Counted from the stretch's first letter, positions 29,050-37,116 are shown. The stretch is DNA of 64,000 nt from Sulfuriferula sp. AH1 (GCF_002162035.1 NZ_CP021138.1:1240001-1304000), one strand, 5' to 3'. Notes: a model not told the origin generated them from the letters alone. Numbers and translations are program-made.

Positions 29050-29426
29050 TGATGAGGTTCTTTACCCTGGTGTTGCTGTGGCTGGCAGCGGGCAGTATCC
29101 TCGCAGCGCAAGTGACTGCGCAGATTCTGGTGCAGTCTTCGCCATTGGCCGGATTCCAGTATTATGCAGGCAAGACGTTGTGGAACGAATTGCATGAAGG
29201 CGATGCGCTTGTCTTGGTGCGCGAGCCCGGTAATGAACATGACCCGCGTGCGGTGCGGGTGGAGTGGCGTGGGATAAAATTAGGGTATGTGCCGCGTCGC
29301 GATAATGCGGCGGTGGCGCGAATGCTGGATAATGGCACTCCGCTTGATGCTAGGATTACCCGTTTGAACAAGAGCCGTAATCCCTGGCAGAGAATTTTGT
29401 TTGAAGTGTATGTGCCCTTGCAATGA
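29049..29426 (+). CDS. Exported HIRAN-domain protein
   Basis: A 125-residue protein with an N-terminal signal peptide (hydrophobic LVLLWLAAGSILAAQ) followed by a HIRAN domain (about residues 28-120; GDALVLVREPGNEHDPRAVR and KLGYVPRRDNAAVARML). HIRAN domains bind DNA ends in eukaryotic helicases. In bacteria short secreted versions are common and of unknown function. The ATG overlaps the DsrE-like stop (TGATG), with another ATG one codon later. Secretion makes a DNA-repair role unlikely; a cell-envelope ligand is more plausible but unproven. Confidence 0.82.
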   Translation: MMRFFTLVLLWLAAGSILAAQVTAQILVQSSPLAGFQYYAGKTLWNELHEGDALVLVREPGNEHDPRAVRVEWRGIKLGYVPRRDNAAVARMLDNGTPLDARITRLNKSRNPWQRILFEVYVPLQ

Positions 29427-29490
29427 GGAAATGTTGCATGGTTACGTTTATGTCGCCAGTTCAGGCGGCCTGTTTTAGATATCGATCTTA

Positions 29491-30162
29491 ATGAAAATCC
29501 TGGCTTTCGATGCTTCTACCGAGTATTGCTCCGCCGCCCTGTGGGCGAACGGCGAGATATTGACCCGGCAGGCACATGCGGGACAAACCCATTCGCAATT
29601 GTTGTTGCCGCAATGCCAAAGTATATTGGCTGAAGCCGGATTGAAATTTGCGGATCTGGATGGTATCGGCTTTGGCGAAGGGCCGGGTTCATTTACCGGC
29701 CTGCGTATCGCATGCGCTGTCGCCCAAGGCCTGGCTTTTGCAGTGGATATTCCAGTGGCTGGGGTGAGCAGCTTGCAGGCACTGGCGGCCGCCAGTGATG
29801 GCACGAGGGTGATCGCCTGTCTGGACGCGCGCATGGGCGAGGTTTATCACGCAACTTATCAACGCGTAGCCGATGACTGGTTGATGCTGAGCGAACCGAT
29901 CGTCTGTAAACCGCAGGATGTGCCGGCAGTTGAAGGTGTTGGCTGGGTGGGGTGCGGTAGCGGATTTCTGGCGTATGCCGACGTGCTGGCAGAACGCTAT
30001 GGCCGGGCGCTGATAACGGCAAAGCCGGATATTTATCCGCACGCCCGCCATATTGCCGAGCTGGTGGCAGGGAGATTCGCGCAAGGCCAGGGAAAACCTG
30101 CCGAATTGGCGATGCCATTGTATATCCGCAACAAAGTTGCATTGAAGATTTGCGAACGATGA
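29491..30162 (+). CDS. tsaB: tRNA threonylcarbamoyladenosine biosynthesis protein TsaB
   Basis: A 223-residue ASKHA-fold protein, the catalytically inactive partner of TsaD in t6A37 tRNA modification. The N-terminal LAFDASTEYCSAAL and the GEGPGSFTGLRIACAVAQGL loop are diagnostic. Length is normal (~220-230). It overlaps rimI by ATGA, and a small psi-like gene follows rimI, giving a tight three-gene cluster. TsaD, TsaE and TsaC are not in the window. Confidence 0.95.
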   Translation: MKILAFDASTEYCSAALWANGEILTRQAHAGQTHSQLLLPQCQSILAEAGLKFADLDGIGFGEGPGSFTGLRIACAVAQGLAFAVDIPVAGVSSLQALAAASDGTRVIACLDARMGEVYHATYQRVADDWLMLSEPIVCKPQDVPAVEGVGWVGCGSGFLAYADVLAERYGRALITAKPDIYPHARHIAELVAGRFAQGQGKPAELAMPLYIRNKVALKICER

Positions 30163-30632
30163 GTACCGTATTGCAGATACAGCCTATCGTACGGCCAATG
30201 ACTGAGGCCGATTTGCCGGAAATCGCGGCGCTGGATGCGCAGAGCTATCCTTTTCCGTGGACGCTGGGCAACTTCGCCGACTCCATGCACTCGGGTTATC
30301 GTTGTTGTGTATACGAATTGGATAACGAGATCATCGGTTATGCGGTGATGATGCTGGCGGTCGGCGAGGCGCATTTGCTCAATATCACCATTGCTCCGGA
30401 CCGGCAAGGGCAAGGTTGGGGGCGGGTGCTGATGCACTATATTATCGGGCGTGCACGGCAGGATCGTGCCGAGTCGCTTTGGCTGGAGGTGCGGCCATCG
30501 AATAGTGTGGCGCGGCGCTTGTATGACACTATGGGATTTGATTGCGTGTCGGTGCGCAAGGATTATTATCCTGCGGTAGACGGACGTGAGGATGCAGTAA
30601 TTATGCGATTGGATTTGATCGATCATGCGTGA
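30159..30632 (+). CDS. rimI: Ribosomal protein bS18 N-alanine acetyltransferase RimI
   Basis: A 157-residue GNAT acetyltransferase. Core motif A is LLNITIAPDRQGQGWGRVLM, with the acetyl-CoA pyrophosphate loop RQGQGWG; the C-terminal LYDTMGFDCVSVRKDYYPA matches RimI. It acetylates the N-terminal alanine of ribosomal protein S18. The ATG at 30159 overlaps the tsaB stop (ATGA) and is preferred over an earlier in-frame codon inside tsaB. The next gene starts 8 nt before its end. Confidence 0.93.
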   Translation: MSTVLQIQPIVRPMTEADLPEIAALDAQSYPFPWTLGNFADSMHSGYRCCVYELDNEIIGYAVMMLAVGEAHLLNITIAPDRQGQGWGRVLMHYIIGRARQDRAESLWLEVRPSNSVARRLYDTMGFDCVSVRKDYYPAVDGREDAVIMRLDLIDHA

Positions 30633-31089
30633 AGCGGTGCTGGAAGAATTGGGGCTGATGCCGCTGTGGAGATTGCGTCCGATTTCGGAGACTGTGCCGG
30701 ATGCCATTTTGCAGAGCTCGGAATCATTGACTCCGGCAGATGTGGAATTGACCGTGGTAGATGTACTGCGCGCTGATGGCGCCCACGGCTGGGTGTTGTT
30801 GGAGAAGGCACTGACAGGCGACGCTGCGGTTCTGTTCTCGAATATGTTGGACGCGATGGGCTTGCGTAAAACCGGACTCAGACAGATCAATTATGCGCGG
30901 CTGAATGAATCGGTGACCGCCAGTGGGGTGCAATGGTTGTGGGTGGTCGGCGAAAAGGCGGCGCGTCACATGTCGGAAAGCGGCGTGCCGCTATCGCTAT
31001 TTGTCAGCGTGCATCCCGACGAATTGGTGATCAAGCCTTTGGCAAAAGCGGAGGTATGGGCTGGCTGGTGTAGCTGGTTAAGAGGTTGA
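30625..31089 (+). CDS. holD: Putative DNA polymerase III psi subunit (HolD-like)
   Basis: A 154-residue protein of low overall similarity to named families. Two short motifs match the pattern of E. coli HolD: the N-terminal LEELGLMPLWRLRP (LQxLGIxxWxLRRP in HolD) and the C-terminal HPDELVIKPLAKAEVWAGW (H/A-P-x-L-x-x-x-P-x-x-K/R-A-x-x-W). HolD (psi) links the clamp loader to SSB through chi. In gammaproteobacteria holD lies directly beside rimI, as here. Some betaproteobacterial homologues at this locus are labelled uracil-DNA glycosylase, but no glycosylase active-site motif is visible. The call rests on motif spacing plus synteny. Confidence 0.6.
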   Translation: MREAVLEELGLMPLWRLRPISETVPDAILQSSESLTPADVELTVVDVLRADGAHGWVLLEKALTGDAAVLFSNMLDAMGLRKTGLRQINYARLNESVTASGVQWLWVVGEKAARHMSESGVPLSLFVSVHPDELVIKPLAKAEVWAGWCSWLRG

Positions 31090-31107
31090 TGAAGGATGTT
31101 GGTCAAT

Positions 31108-31136
31108 AAAAAAGCCCGTCGAAACGGGCTTTTTTA
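31108..31136. terminator. Bidirectional intrinsic terminator
   Basis: Perfect stem AAAAAAGCCCG / CGGGCTTTTTT with loop TCGAAA lies between the convergent holD-like and 31151-31474 genes. The A-run and T-run on both sides let it work in either direction. Confidence 0.85.
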
Positions 31137-31150
31137 TTGCTTGCCGGTTT

Positions 31151-31474
31151 TTAACCGTGCCAGGCGTGTTCCATGACATCGAGACGAATGTCCAGAGCGA
31201 ATTTTTCACCATTGCCTTCAACGTTGAGGGTAACAACGCGAACGCCGGGGGTTGGGAAGGATACTTCGTGAGTATAAGTGCCGGGTGCATTAACGCTTTG
31301 CTCGTTAATCACTTTACCAGTGGTATCGGTTAGTTTGCATTTAACCTGACCGCTGCCATCCACCAAAGCCTGAATACGGAAATTTTCATTGGCGCAACGA
31401 CGATATACGGCTGGATCGCGGTTGACGTTATATTCCAGGTTGTTGACCTTGACGAGCTTAACCAGCTTTTTCAT
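31151..31474 (-). CDS. Conserved-looking small protein of unknown function
   Basis: A 107-residue protein I do not recognise. It begins MKKLVKLVKVNNLEYNV, has two Cys (near residues 28 and 46: RRCANENF and VKCKLTD) and a strongly beta-patterned second half (GTYTHEVSFPTPGVRVVTLN). This suggests a small Ig-like or beta-sandwich domain. It has no signal peptide or TM segment, so it should be cytosolic. It stands alone, with a good predicted promoter and a strong terminator, as an independently expressed unit. Overall charge is near neutral. Confidence 0.7.
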   Translation of the reverse strand: MKKLVKLVKVNNLEYNVNRDPAVYRRCANENFRIQALVDGSGQVKCKLTDTTGKVINEQSVNAPGTYTHEVSFPTPGVRVVTLNVEGNGEKFALDIRLDVMEHAWHG

Positions 31475-31505
31475 ATCAGCATTCCATTTGTGAGTAAAGT
31501 TGAGT

Positions 31506-31534
31506 AAAATAATCGGGTATTGCGTAAATCACAA
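31506..31534 (-). promoter_or_regulatory. Predicted sigma-70 promoter of the 31151-31474 gene
   Basis: Read on the minus strand: TTGTGA (31534-31529), 17-bp spacer and TATTTT (31511-31506), about 30 bp before the ATG. Spacing is optimal and each hexamer has two mismatches. Confidence 0.45.
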
Positions 31535-31578
31535 TTTCGCAATTTTATTCTTAAACTTCTATTCGGTCTAGTCAGAAA

Positions 31579-31992
31579 ATGGATCATCAACCCTTAATAC
31601 AGGCTTTTGCACAAGTCGATGAGCAAATCATCGATCTCGAACGCATTTTGAACGAGCGGAAATCGTTGCCGTTGCAGGCGACCGTGGAACACGCGATGAC
31701 GCTTACCAAACAGCTGATTATTGCTTATATCGTCGATGTCGGGGTAAAGGAAGTCCCCGATATTAGCGGCGATTTGCTGGATGTGTTCAAGGTGCTGGTC
31801 AAGAGTGATCCGTCCTGGAATACGATCCGCGATAATTGCCGTGAATTGGTGTATTACCATAATTGCATTACGATGGATCGCATGGATGCATTACCTGAAA
31901 ATCCGGAAAAAATGGCAGTACGTACCTTGCGTCATTTGTATTTATTCATGAAAACACGCTGTATGCGTGAAGAACGTTTGGAGATGGCATGA
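31579..31992 (+). CDS. Unknown helical protein preceding a MoxR/VWA pair
   Basis: A 137-residue, apparently all-helical cytosolic protein I cannot assign. It contains [19 protein letters not shown] near the N-terminus and two Cys ([12 protein letters not shown]) in the second half. Its stop overlaps the ATG of the CbbQ/NorQ-like ATPase by 4 nt (ATGA), so the two should be translated together. That places it in the AAA+/VWA chaperone operon. It could be an adaptor or the client protein. There is no TM segment or signal peptide. Confidence 0.75.
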   Translation: MDHQPLIQAFAQVDEQIIDLERILNERKSLPLQATVEHAMTLTKQLIIAYIVDVGVKEVPDISGDLLDVFKVLVKSDPSWNTIRDNCRELVYYHNCITMDRMDALPENPEKMAVRTLRHLYLFMKTRCMREERLEMA

Positions 31993-32837
31993 AAGGATTT
32001 TTGAATCGTTTGCGCGGCGTAGAGCGTGACATTATTCAGCTCCCTGTAGAGGATGCTGCCGCTGCGCCTTATTACGAGGCCCAAAATAACGAAATCGAGA
32101 TTTTTGAGGCGGCTTATAAAAAACGCTTGCCGGTGATGCTCAAGGGCCCGACCGGTTGCGGTAAAACCCGCTTTCTCGAATACATGGCCTGGCGCCTGAA
32201 GCGTCCTCTGGTCACGGTGTCATGCCACGAGGACTTGACCAGTTCGGATCTGGTCGGACGTTTCCTGCTGGAAGGCGAGCAGACAGTGTGGCAGGACGGC
32301 CCGCTTACACGTGCTGTGAAAGCTGGAGCCATCTGCTATCTGGATGAAATCGTGGAAGCGCGTACTGACAGTACGGTGATTATTCACCCGTTGACGGATC
32401 ACCGCCGCCAATTGCCGCTGGAGAAAAAGGGACAGGAAATCGAGGCGCATGAGGATTTCATGCTGGTGATTTCCTATAACCCGGGTTATCAAACCGTGTT
32501 GAAGGATTTGAAGCCTTCCACCAAACAGCGTTTCATCGGTATCAATTTCGATTATCCGCGCGAAGAAATCGAGCGCAAGATCGTCAAGAACGAGGTGCCG
32601 GAGCTGGATGATGGACAGGTTGAAAAACTGGTGGCCGCCGGTCGGCGGGCGCGTACCCTGAAGGATCATGGCCTGGAAGAGGCGACCTCGACCCGCGCGC
32701 TGGTGTATGCCGGCAATATGATCGCAGCGGGCGTAAGTCCGTTTGAAGCATGCAAAGCGGCGCTGGTAAATCCGGTGACCGATGACCCTGAGTTATCCGA
32801 GGCGCTGCTGGAGATTATTCGAGCGCATTTTGCCTAG
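31989..32837 (+). CDS. cbbQ: MoxR-family AAA+ ATPase (CbbQ/NorQ/NirQ type)
   Basis: A 282-residue AAA+ ATPase. Walker A is GPTGCGKT (about residues 53-60), Walker [11 protein letters not shown] (~115-124), and a sensor-1 Asn follows in SYNPGY. This is the CbbQ/NorQ subgroup, which with a VWA partner (CbbO/NorD) remodels metalloenzymes: rubisco activation or insertion of the nitric oxide reductase non-heme iron. The VWA partner is the next gene, 30 nt downstream. No rubisco or nor structural genes are in the window, so the client is not known. The cbbQ symbol names the subgroup, not a proven role. Confidence 0.9.
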   Translation: MKGFLNRLRGVERDIIQLPVEDAAAAPYYEAQNNEIEIFEAAYKKRLPVMLKGPTGCGKTRFLEYMAWRLKRPLVTVSCHEDLTSSDLVGRFLLEGEQTVWQDGPLTRAVKAGAICYLDEIVEARTDSTVIIHPLTDHRRQLPLEKKGQEIEAHEDFMLVISYNPGYQTVLKDLKPSTKQRFIGINFDYPREEIERKIVKNEVPELDDGQVEKLVAAGRRARTLKDHGLEEATSTRALVYAGNMIAAGVSPFEACKAALVNPVTDDPELSEALLEIIRAHFA

Positions 32838-32867
32838 TCTGTTTAATCCTGTGTCGCTTACTTATTC

Positions 32868-34583
32868 ATGACCGATTTAGAAACTCTCGCCGCCATCCAG
32901 CAAGCCTTGGTTGATCTGGAACAAATCAGTTTTGTCGCGCATCGCGATACCCAGGCTGCATTAAGCGTGATTCAACCTTATGGCGATGATGTGGTGCTGG
33001 AATGGGTGCTGGCCTGCAAGGCCCTGTTTGCTCATGACCGCGATGCCGGCAAGGCGTTTATTCGTGGCAGTGAGGTTGCGTGTCTTGCCAGCCAGTCGGT
33101 ATTGCCGTGGACGCATCAGGCGCTAAAATTTCTGGCATGGCGTGGCTCCTGGAAAGCCGTTGACGGTTTCATGAATCAATTGCCCGATGCTTATAACAGC
33201 CTGGGTGCAGAAGGCGAGGAGCGTTGGGCCGCTTTAGGGCTGGACTGGTGCGAACGCCATCTGGATTCCGGAGTGGCTTATTTCCGCTGTCCGGTACTCG
33301 AGCTTGAAGGCGGGCATGGCATTGCCGGCATCGAAGAAGTGGTTTTGCCCAGCCTGGAGCTGTTCACCAAGCGTCGCTTGGCATTGGGCACCTATCTGTG
33401 CGGTGCGATTCGCGTACGCAATCTGCTGGGCATCGATGCAGTATTGCCATGGGCGAAGCGCGGGGCGGATATTCTGCAGGCAGGTCGCTTGCGCGGGGAA
33501 GCGTTTTTCAAGCTGGAATCCGAAGAGAGCATGTCGCTGCTGCTGGAAAATCTCCCGGGTTTCCGCACACCGGAACATCAGCGCCTGCTGCAACTGGTGC
33601 TATACGCCTGGTTCAGTGAGACATTCGATTTGCTGGAAGGTAACTGGTCGCCGGACAAGGGGCGTGCGTTTGTTGAAACTGACGGTGCGGCGCTGTATCT
33701 GCCCATTGCGCTGCCGAGCCGTGAGGAAGCGATACTGGCAATCATGCATACCGCCGGACACCTGGCATTTTATTCGTATGAGCGGCGCTATATTGAGGCG
33801 CTATTCCGCGAAGCGGGGCGCGAGCATCCGCCGCTGGATGAGCAGCAGCGCATTACCTGGCGTCCTCTGTTCGCGGCTTATGGCGAAGACATGATACGTT
33901 TTCAGCTGATTTTCGACTTGTGCGAGGATACGCGCGTGGATGCGCGTATCGGCGCCACGGTGCCGAATTATCTGGCGCGCTTGCAGGCTGCAGCAGATGC
34001 CGCACCGTTGCCTGAAGGTGTGGCGGCAAGCTATTTCAAGTGGGCGCGGCAGGCGCTGCGCTGGATGGTGGAAGGAGCGCCGGTGCATGTGGATTTTGAT
34101 GCGCTGCGCCCCTTGCTGTCAGCCCAAGCCACGGTGATCGATGCCTTTAAGATCGCCAATGAGATTTATAAAAACAGTACGTTGCCTGCGATTTCTCTTG
34201 TAGAACGCGAGTTTGCGTTTATCCCCGGACGTTCGCCTAATGCTGCGCGACCGGTGTATCCGCGCCGCGCTCTGGAGCAGGCTGAATTCGGTACCGGGAT
34301 GGAAGACAAGGACGATGTTGTCAAACATGATGACATCAAGCCCAATCCCGAGCAAAAGCAAATCCCCAAGCATGCGGCTGGAGAAGATCCTGATTTCGAT
34401 ATTCCCCGGAAGAAACAGCCGGATCAGGCGGCCGGGTCGGGGTCGGTATTCCGCAACCGGCTCATGTCATGGGTTATGCCAAGGGTGCTGAATACAGCGA
34501 GAAAGGCAAGCCTTATGCCGAATGGGACTATCGCGATAATCGCTATAAGCGCAATTGGGCATGGGTCCAGGAAAAGGAGCTGA
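32868..34583 (+). CDS. cbbO: CbbO/NorD-like VWA protein, N-terminal part (frameshifted)
   Basis: The first 571-codon frame of an activator protein that pairs with the CbbQ-like ATPase. Residues 1 to about 520 look authentic (helical N-terminal domain, e.g. RRYIEALFREAGREHPPLDE and FDLCEDTRVDARI). The last ~50 codons (from about 34440) are out-of-frame read-through. The matching continuation lies in the -1 frame from about 34430. The switch falls within GGGTCGGGGTCGG (34434-34446); adding one base there joins both parts into a ~840-residue protein. Either the gene is broken, the sequence has a homopolymer error, or the shift is programmed. Confidence 0.85.
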   Translation: MTDLETLAAIQQALVDLEQISFVAHRDTQAALSVIQPYGDDVVLEWVLACKALFAHDRDAGKAFIRGSEVACLASQSVLPWTHQALKFLAWRGSWKAVDGFMNQLPDAYNSLGAEGEERWAALGLDWCERHLDSGVAYFRCPVLELEGGHGIAGIEEVVLPSLELFTKRRLALGTYLCGAIRVRNLLGIDAVLPWAKRGADILQAGRLRGEAFFKLESEESMSLLLENLPGFRTPEHQRLLQLVLYAWFSETFDLLEGNWSPDKGRAFVETDGAALYLPIALPSREEAILAIMHTAGHLAFYSYERRYIEALFREAGREHPPLDEQQRITWRPLFAAYGEDMIRFQLIFDLCEDTRVDARIGATVPNYLARLQAAADAAPLPEGVAASYFKWARQALRWMVEGAPVHVDFDALRPLLSAQATVIDAFKIANEIYKNSTLPAISLVEREFAFIPGRSPNAARPVYPRRALEQAEFGTGMEDKDDVVKHDDIKPNPEQKQIPKHAAGEDPDFDIPRKKQPDQAAGSGSVFRNRLMSWVMPRVLNTARKASLMPNGTIAIIAISAIGHGSRKRS

Positions 34584-35398
34584 CCGAGCTTGATGCCGGC
34601 GAAGCGACCAAGCTGCTGACGCAATATGCGCCAGCGTTAAAACGCCTGAAGCGTGCCATTCAGACGCAGAAACCGGCGCGCATGGCCCCCTTGCGGCGTC
34701 AGTTCGATGGTGACGAGCTGGATCTCGAAGCGACGATGTCTTATATCGCCGAGAAGCGGGCCGGCATGTCGCCCAAGGCCAATATTTATCGGCAGCGGGT
34801 GGTGCAGCATCGTGATACCGCTGTGACTTTGCTGGCGGATATTTCCACGTCGATCATGCAAACCAATCCTGATGGTGGCGGGCGGGTGGTCGATAGCCTG
34901 CGGGCGGGAATGTTGCTGTTCGCCGAGAGCATGGAAGAGGTCGGGGATCCTTACAGCCTGGCCGGGTTTGCGTCGAAATATCGGGATAATGTGAGTTATT
35001 ATGCGATCAAGGGCTTTGACGAGCGTTTGACACCGCATACGCGCGCGGTGCTCGGCGGCCTTACGGGGCGATTGGCTACGCGCATGGGTGCAGCGATACG
35101 GCATGCTGTCGCCGGCTTCGACAAGGCACCGTCACAGCGGCGTTTGTTATTGATTCTGTCTGACGGGCGTCCGGCTGATTACGATGACGGCGGTGATGAG
35201 CGTTATCTGCACGAGGATACGCGCATGGCAGTGAAAGAGGCGGTGGATGCGGGTGTGCATCCTTTCTGTATCACGTTGGATGCGACGGGGAGCCAGTATC
35301 TGCCACAGATATTCGGGCCTGGACATTACCTGATTCTGGATCACATCAACGATTTGCCGAAAAAACTGCCGGAAGTGTATCTGCGTTTGCGTAAGTAA
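34469..35398 (+). CDS. cbbO: CbbO/NorD-like VWA protein, C-terminal part with VWA domain (frameshifted)
   Basis: The continuation of the preceding frame, overlapping it by 115 nt in the -1 frame. It holds the von Willebrand A domain (about residues 115-305) with an intact MIDAS motif DISTS and later LILSDGRPADYDD, the metal-site loops that bind Mg2+ and a client. EWDYRDNRYKRNWAWVQE just after the join is typical of CbbO/NorD. The frame stays open upstream of the listed ATG to about 34421 (GIPQPAHVMGYAKG), supporting a single original gene rather than two designed ones. Without the repair, this part would need its own translation start. Confidence 0.85.
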   Translation: MGYAKGAEYSEKGKPYAEWDYRDNRYKRNWAWVQEKELTELDAGEATKLLTQYAPALKRLKRAIQTQKPARMAPLRRQFDGDELDLEATMSYIAEKRAGMSPKANIYRQRVVQHRDTAVTLLADISTSIMQTNPDGGGRVVDSLRAGMLLFAESMEEVGDPYSLAGFASKYRDNVSYYAIKGFDERLTPHTRAVLGGLTGRLATRMGAAIRHAVAGFDKAPSQRRLLLILSDGRPADYDDGGDERYLHEDTRMAVKEAVDAGVHPFCITLDATGSQYLPQIFGPGHYLILDHINDLPKKLPEVYLRLRK

Positions 35399-35418
35399 GT
35401 TGTTGAGACAGGCTGATA

Positions 35419-35484
35419 GTGGCTACGCCAGCTTGTTGTGACTGCGCCGAGGTTTGTGGCTACGCCAGCTTGTTGTGACTGCGC
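35419..35484. repeat. smpB: Direct repeat duplicating the smpB 3' end
   Basis: The 29-base sequence at 35419-35447 recurs exactly at 35456-35484 (period 37). The right copy contains the last codons and stop of smpB plus a few bases; the left copy lies just beyond the stop. It is a short tandem duplication in the intergenic space between the VWA gene and smpB. Confidence 0.9.
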
Positions 35485-35915
35485 ATGGCCCGCTGGATTT
35501 CCAGATTCGATTCGCGGGTTTTCTCGGTCTGGCGTTTATCATGCTGTTTCTTGCCCTTGGCCAGCCCGATTTCCAGCTTGATGCGACCCCGGCTGTAATG
35601 GAGGTCAAGAGGCACCAGCGTATAGCCTGAACGTTCCACCTTACCGATCAGCTTGCTGATTTCTTCTGCATGCAGCAACAGCTTGCGGGTGCGCGTGGCG
35701 TCAGGATGTACGTGCGTGGATGCCGTGGCAAGCGGGCTGATATGAGCTCCGATCAGGAACACTTCGCCATTTTTTATGACAACATAGGCTTCCTTGAGCT
35801 GGGCGCGGGAGGCGCGGATGGCCTTCACTTCCCAGCCGGTCAGCATAAGTCCGGCTTCATATTTATCCTCAATGAAGTAATCGTGGTATGCTTTTTTGTT
35901 TTGTGCGATGCTCAT
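35460..35915 (-). CDS. smpB: SsrA-binding protein SmpB
   Basis: A 151-residue tmRNA-binding protein needed for trans-translation. It has the OB-fold core ([33 protein letters not shown]) and the basic C-terminal tail ([13 protein letters not shown]) that enters the ribosomal channel. The start at [19 protein letters not shown] fits the family; the frame's 17 extra upstream codons do not. It is divergent from ratA, with only 59 bp between, as in many proteobacteria. The tmRNA gene itself is not in this window. Confidence 0.96.
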   Translation of the reverse strand: MSIAQNKKAYHDYFIEDKYEAGLMLTGWEVKAIRASRAQLKEAYVVIKNGEVFLIGAHISPLATASTHVHPDATRTRKLLLHAEEISKLIGKVERSGYTLVPLDLHYSRGRIKLEIGLAKGKKQHDKRQTEKTRESNLEIQRAMRSHNKLA

Positions 35916-35974
35916 AAGTTTGTTCCCGTTCTGAGCAAGTATTTTAACAGCTTTTATATTAGGCACTAAGGGTT

Positions 35975-36412
35975 ATGGCGCAGGTAAACAAAAGTGTTTT
36001 GGTTGGGCATTCTGCTCAGCAGATGTTTGATTTGGTCGATAGAGTAGAAGATTATCCCGATTTTTTGCCCTGGTGCGGCGGTACAGAAGTCAAAAGCCGG
36101 CGGGATGACCAATTGGTGGCGAGAATCGATATCGATTATATGCACATCAAGCAGCATTTCAGTACAGAGAACTCGAATCAGCCGCCAAATCTTATTAAAA
36201 TGCGCCTGCTCGATGGCCCGTTCAAGCATCTGGATGGAGAATGGCGCTTCAAGGCGCTTGGTAGCGAAGCCTGCAAGATAGAGTTTGTGCTGCATTACGA
36301 ATTTGCGAACAAGTTGCTCGATACCGTATTGGGGCCGGTGTTCAATTATATCGCGAACAGTTTTGTTGAGGCGTTTATCCAACGCGCAGAGCAGGTGTAT
36401 GGTGCATCATGA
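35975..36412 (+). CDS. ratA: RatA/Coq10-like START-domain protein
   Basis: A 145-residue START/polyketide-cyclase fold protein with the typical opening MAQVNKSVLVGHSAQQMFDL then VEDYPDFLPWC. It belongs to the YfjG/RatA family. In E. coli it was described as a toxin blocking 70S assembly, while homologues resemble Coq10, a ubiquinone-binding protein. The toxin role is therefore uncertain here. Its stop overlaps the rnfH ATG by 4 nt; the ratA-rnfH pair opposite smpB is a conserved arrangement. Confidence 0.92.
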   Translation: MAQVNKSVLVGHSAQQMFDLVDRVEDYPDFLPWCGGTEVKSRRDDQLVARIDIDYMHIKQHFSTENSNQPPNLIKMRLLDGPFKHLDGEWRFKALGSEACKIEFVLHYEFANKLLDTVLGPVFNYIANSFVEAFIQRAEQVYGAS

Positions 36413-36735
36413 CAAGTCAGATTACAGTAGAAGTGGCCTTTGCCAGACCCGATGAACAGTTGATTTTATCGCTGCATGCTCAGGAGGGTATAACCGCTCT
36501 GGCGGCAATTGAGGCCTCGGGAATTTTGGCCAAATTTCCCGAGATTGATTTGAAGCAAAACAAGATCGGCGTGTTTGGCAAGCTGGTCAAGCCGGATACG
36601 GCGTTGCGGGACAAGGATCGTGTCGAAATATATCGCAAGCTGATTGCCGACCCTAAAGAAGTGCGCAGACGTCGTGCGGAAGAGGGTAAGGTGATGAAAA
36701 AAGGCGGCGGGGATATTGAAAAGGCAGATGAATGA
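36409..36735 (+). CDS. rnfH: RnfH family ubiquitin-fold protein
   Basis: A 108-residue protein with a beta-grasp fold pattern. VEVAFARPDEQLILSLHAQE opens it and LRDKDRVEIYRKLIADPKEV is the family hallmark, followed by an R/K/E-rich tail. RnfH is named for proximity to rnf genes in some bacteria; here it pairs with ratA, where it was proposed as the antitoxin (RatB). Function is not settled. Start is the ATGA overlap with ratA. A good terminator follows. Confidence 0.9.
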   Translation: MTSQITVEVAFARPDEQLILSLHAQEGITALAAIEASGILAKFPEIDLKQNKIGVFGKLVKPDTALRDKDRVEIYRKLIADPKEVRRRRAEEGKVMKKGGGDIEKADE

Positions 36736-36743
36736 TCATTTGG

Positions 36744-36780
36744 CGGGCAGCTTCTTATTAACCAGGAGCTGCCCGTTTTT
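36744..36780. terminator. Intrinsic terminator after rnfH
   Basis: A 9-bp stem CGGGCAGCT / AGCTGCCCG with a 14-base loop and a TTTTT tail, 8 nt after the rnfH stop and just before the convergent lipoprotein gene. Confidence 0.8.
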
Positions 36781-36789
36781 GGTCCATGC

Positions 36790-37116
36790 TTATTTGAATT
36801 GATCGGTGCTTGGCAGGCTGGCTTGTTCTATGCCCAGTTTGGCAGCATCGCTGGCTGTTTTTGAATCCTTGATGACGGTAGCGCTGTCGCCGGTTTTGGC
36901 GGCTGCTTCAGCAGCTTTCAGTGCGCTTTCGGCGTTGGTCCACAGGGCTTTGTGTTTTTTCGCAGAGGCGACATCCGCTTGTGCTTGCGTTAATGCGGTT
37001 TGCGCTTCGGAACTCAAAGTGCCGGTAGCTGGTGCGCTGGCTGTTTGTGTAGTGCCTGCGCAGCCACTGATTGCCAAAACTGAAGCGCCGATTAACGCAA
37101 TAATAAATTTATTCAT
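36790..37116 (-). CDS. Small alanine-rich lipoprotein (DUF4398-like)
   Basis: A 108-residue lipoprotein precursor starting MNKFIIALIGASVLAISGC, with lipobox AISGC at the Cys. The mature part is a short, Ala/Lys-rich helical region (ALTQAQADVASAKKHKALW, ALKAAEAAAKTGDS) resembling DUF4398-type envelope lipoproteins. I chose the ATG at 37116 because GAGGAG lies eight bases upstream; a TTG two codons earlier is the alternative. It stands convergent to rnfH and divergent from guaB. The function is unknown, perhaps a coiled-coil periplasmic linker. Confidence 0.82.
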   Translation of the reverse strand: MNKFIIALIGASVLAISGCAGTTQTASAPATGTLSSEAQTALTQAQADVASAKKHKALWTNAESALKAAEAAAKTGDSATVIKDSKTASDAAKLGIEQASLPSTDQFK

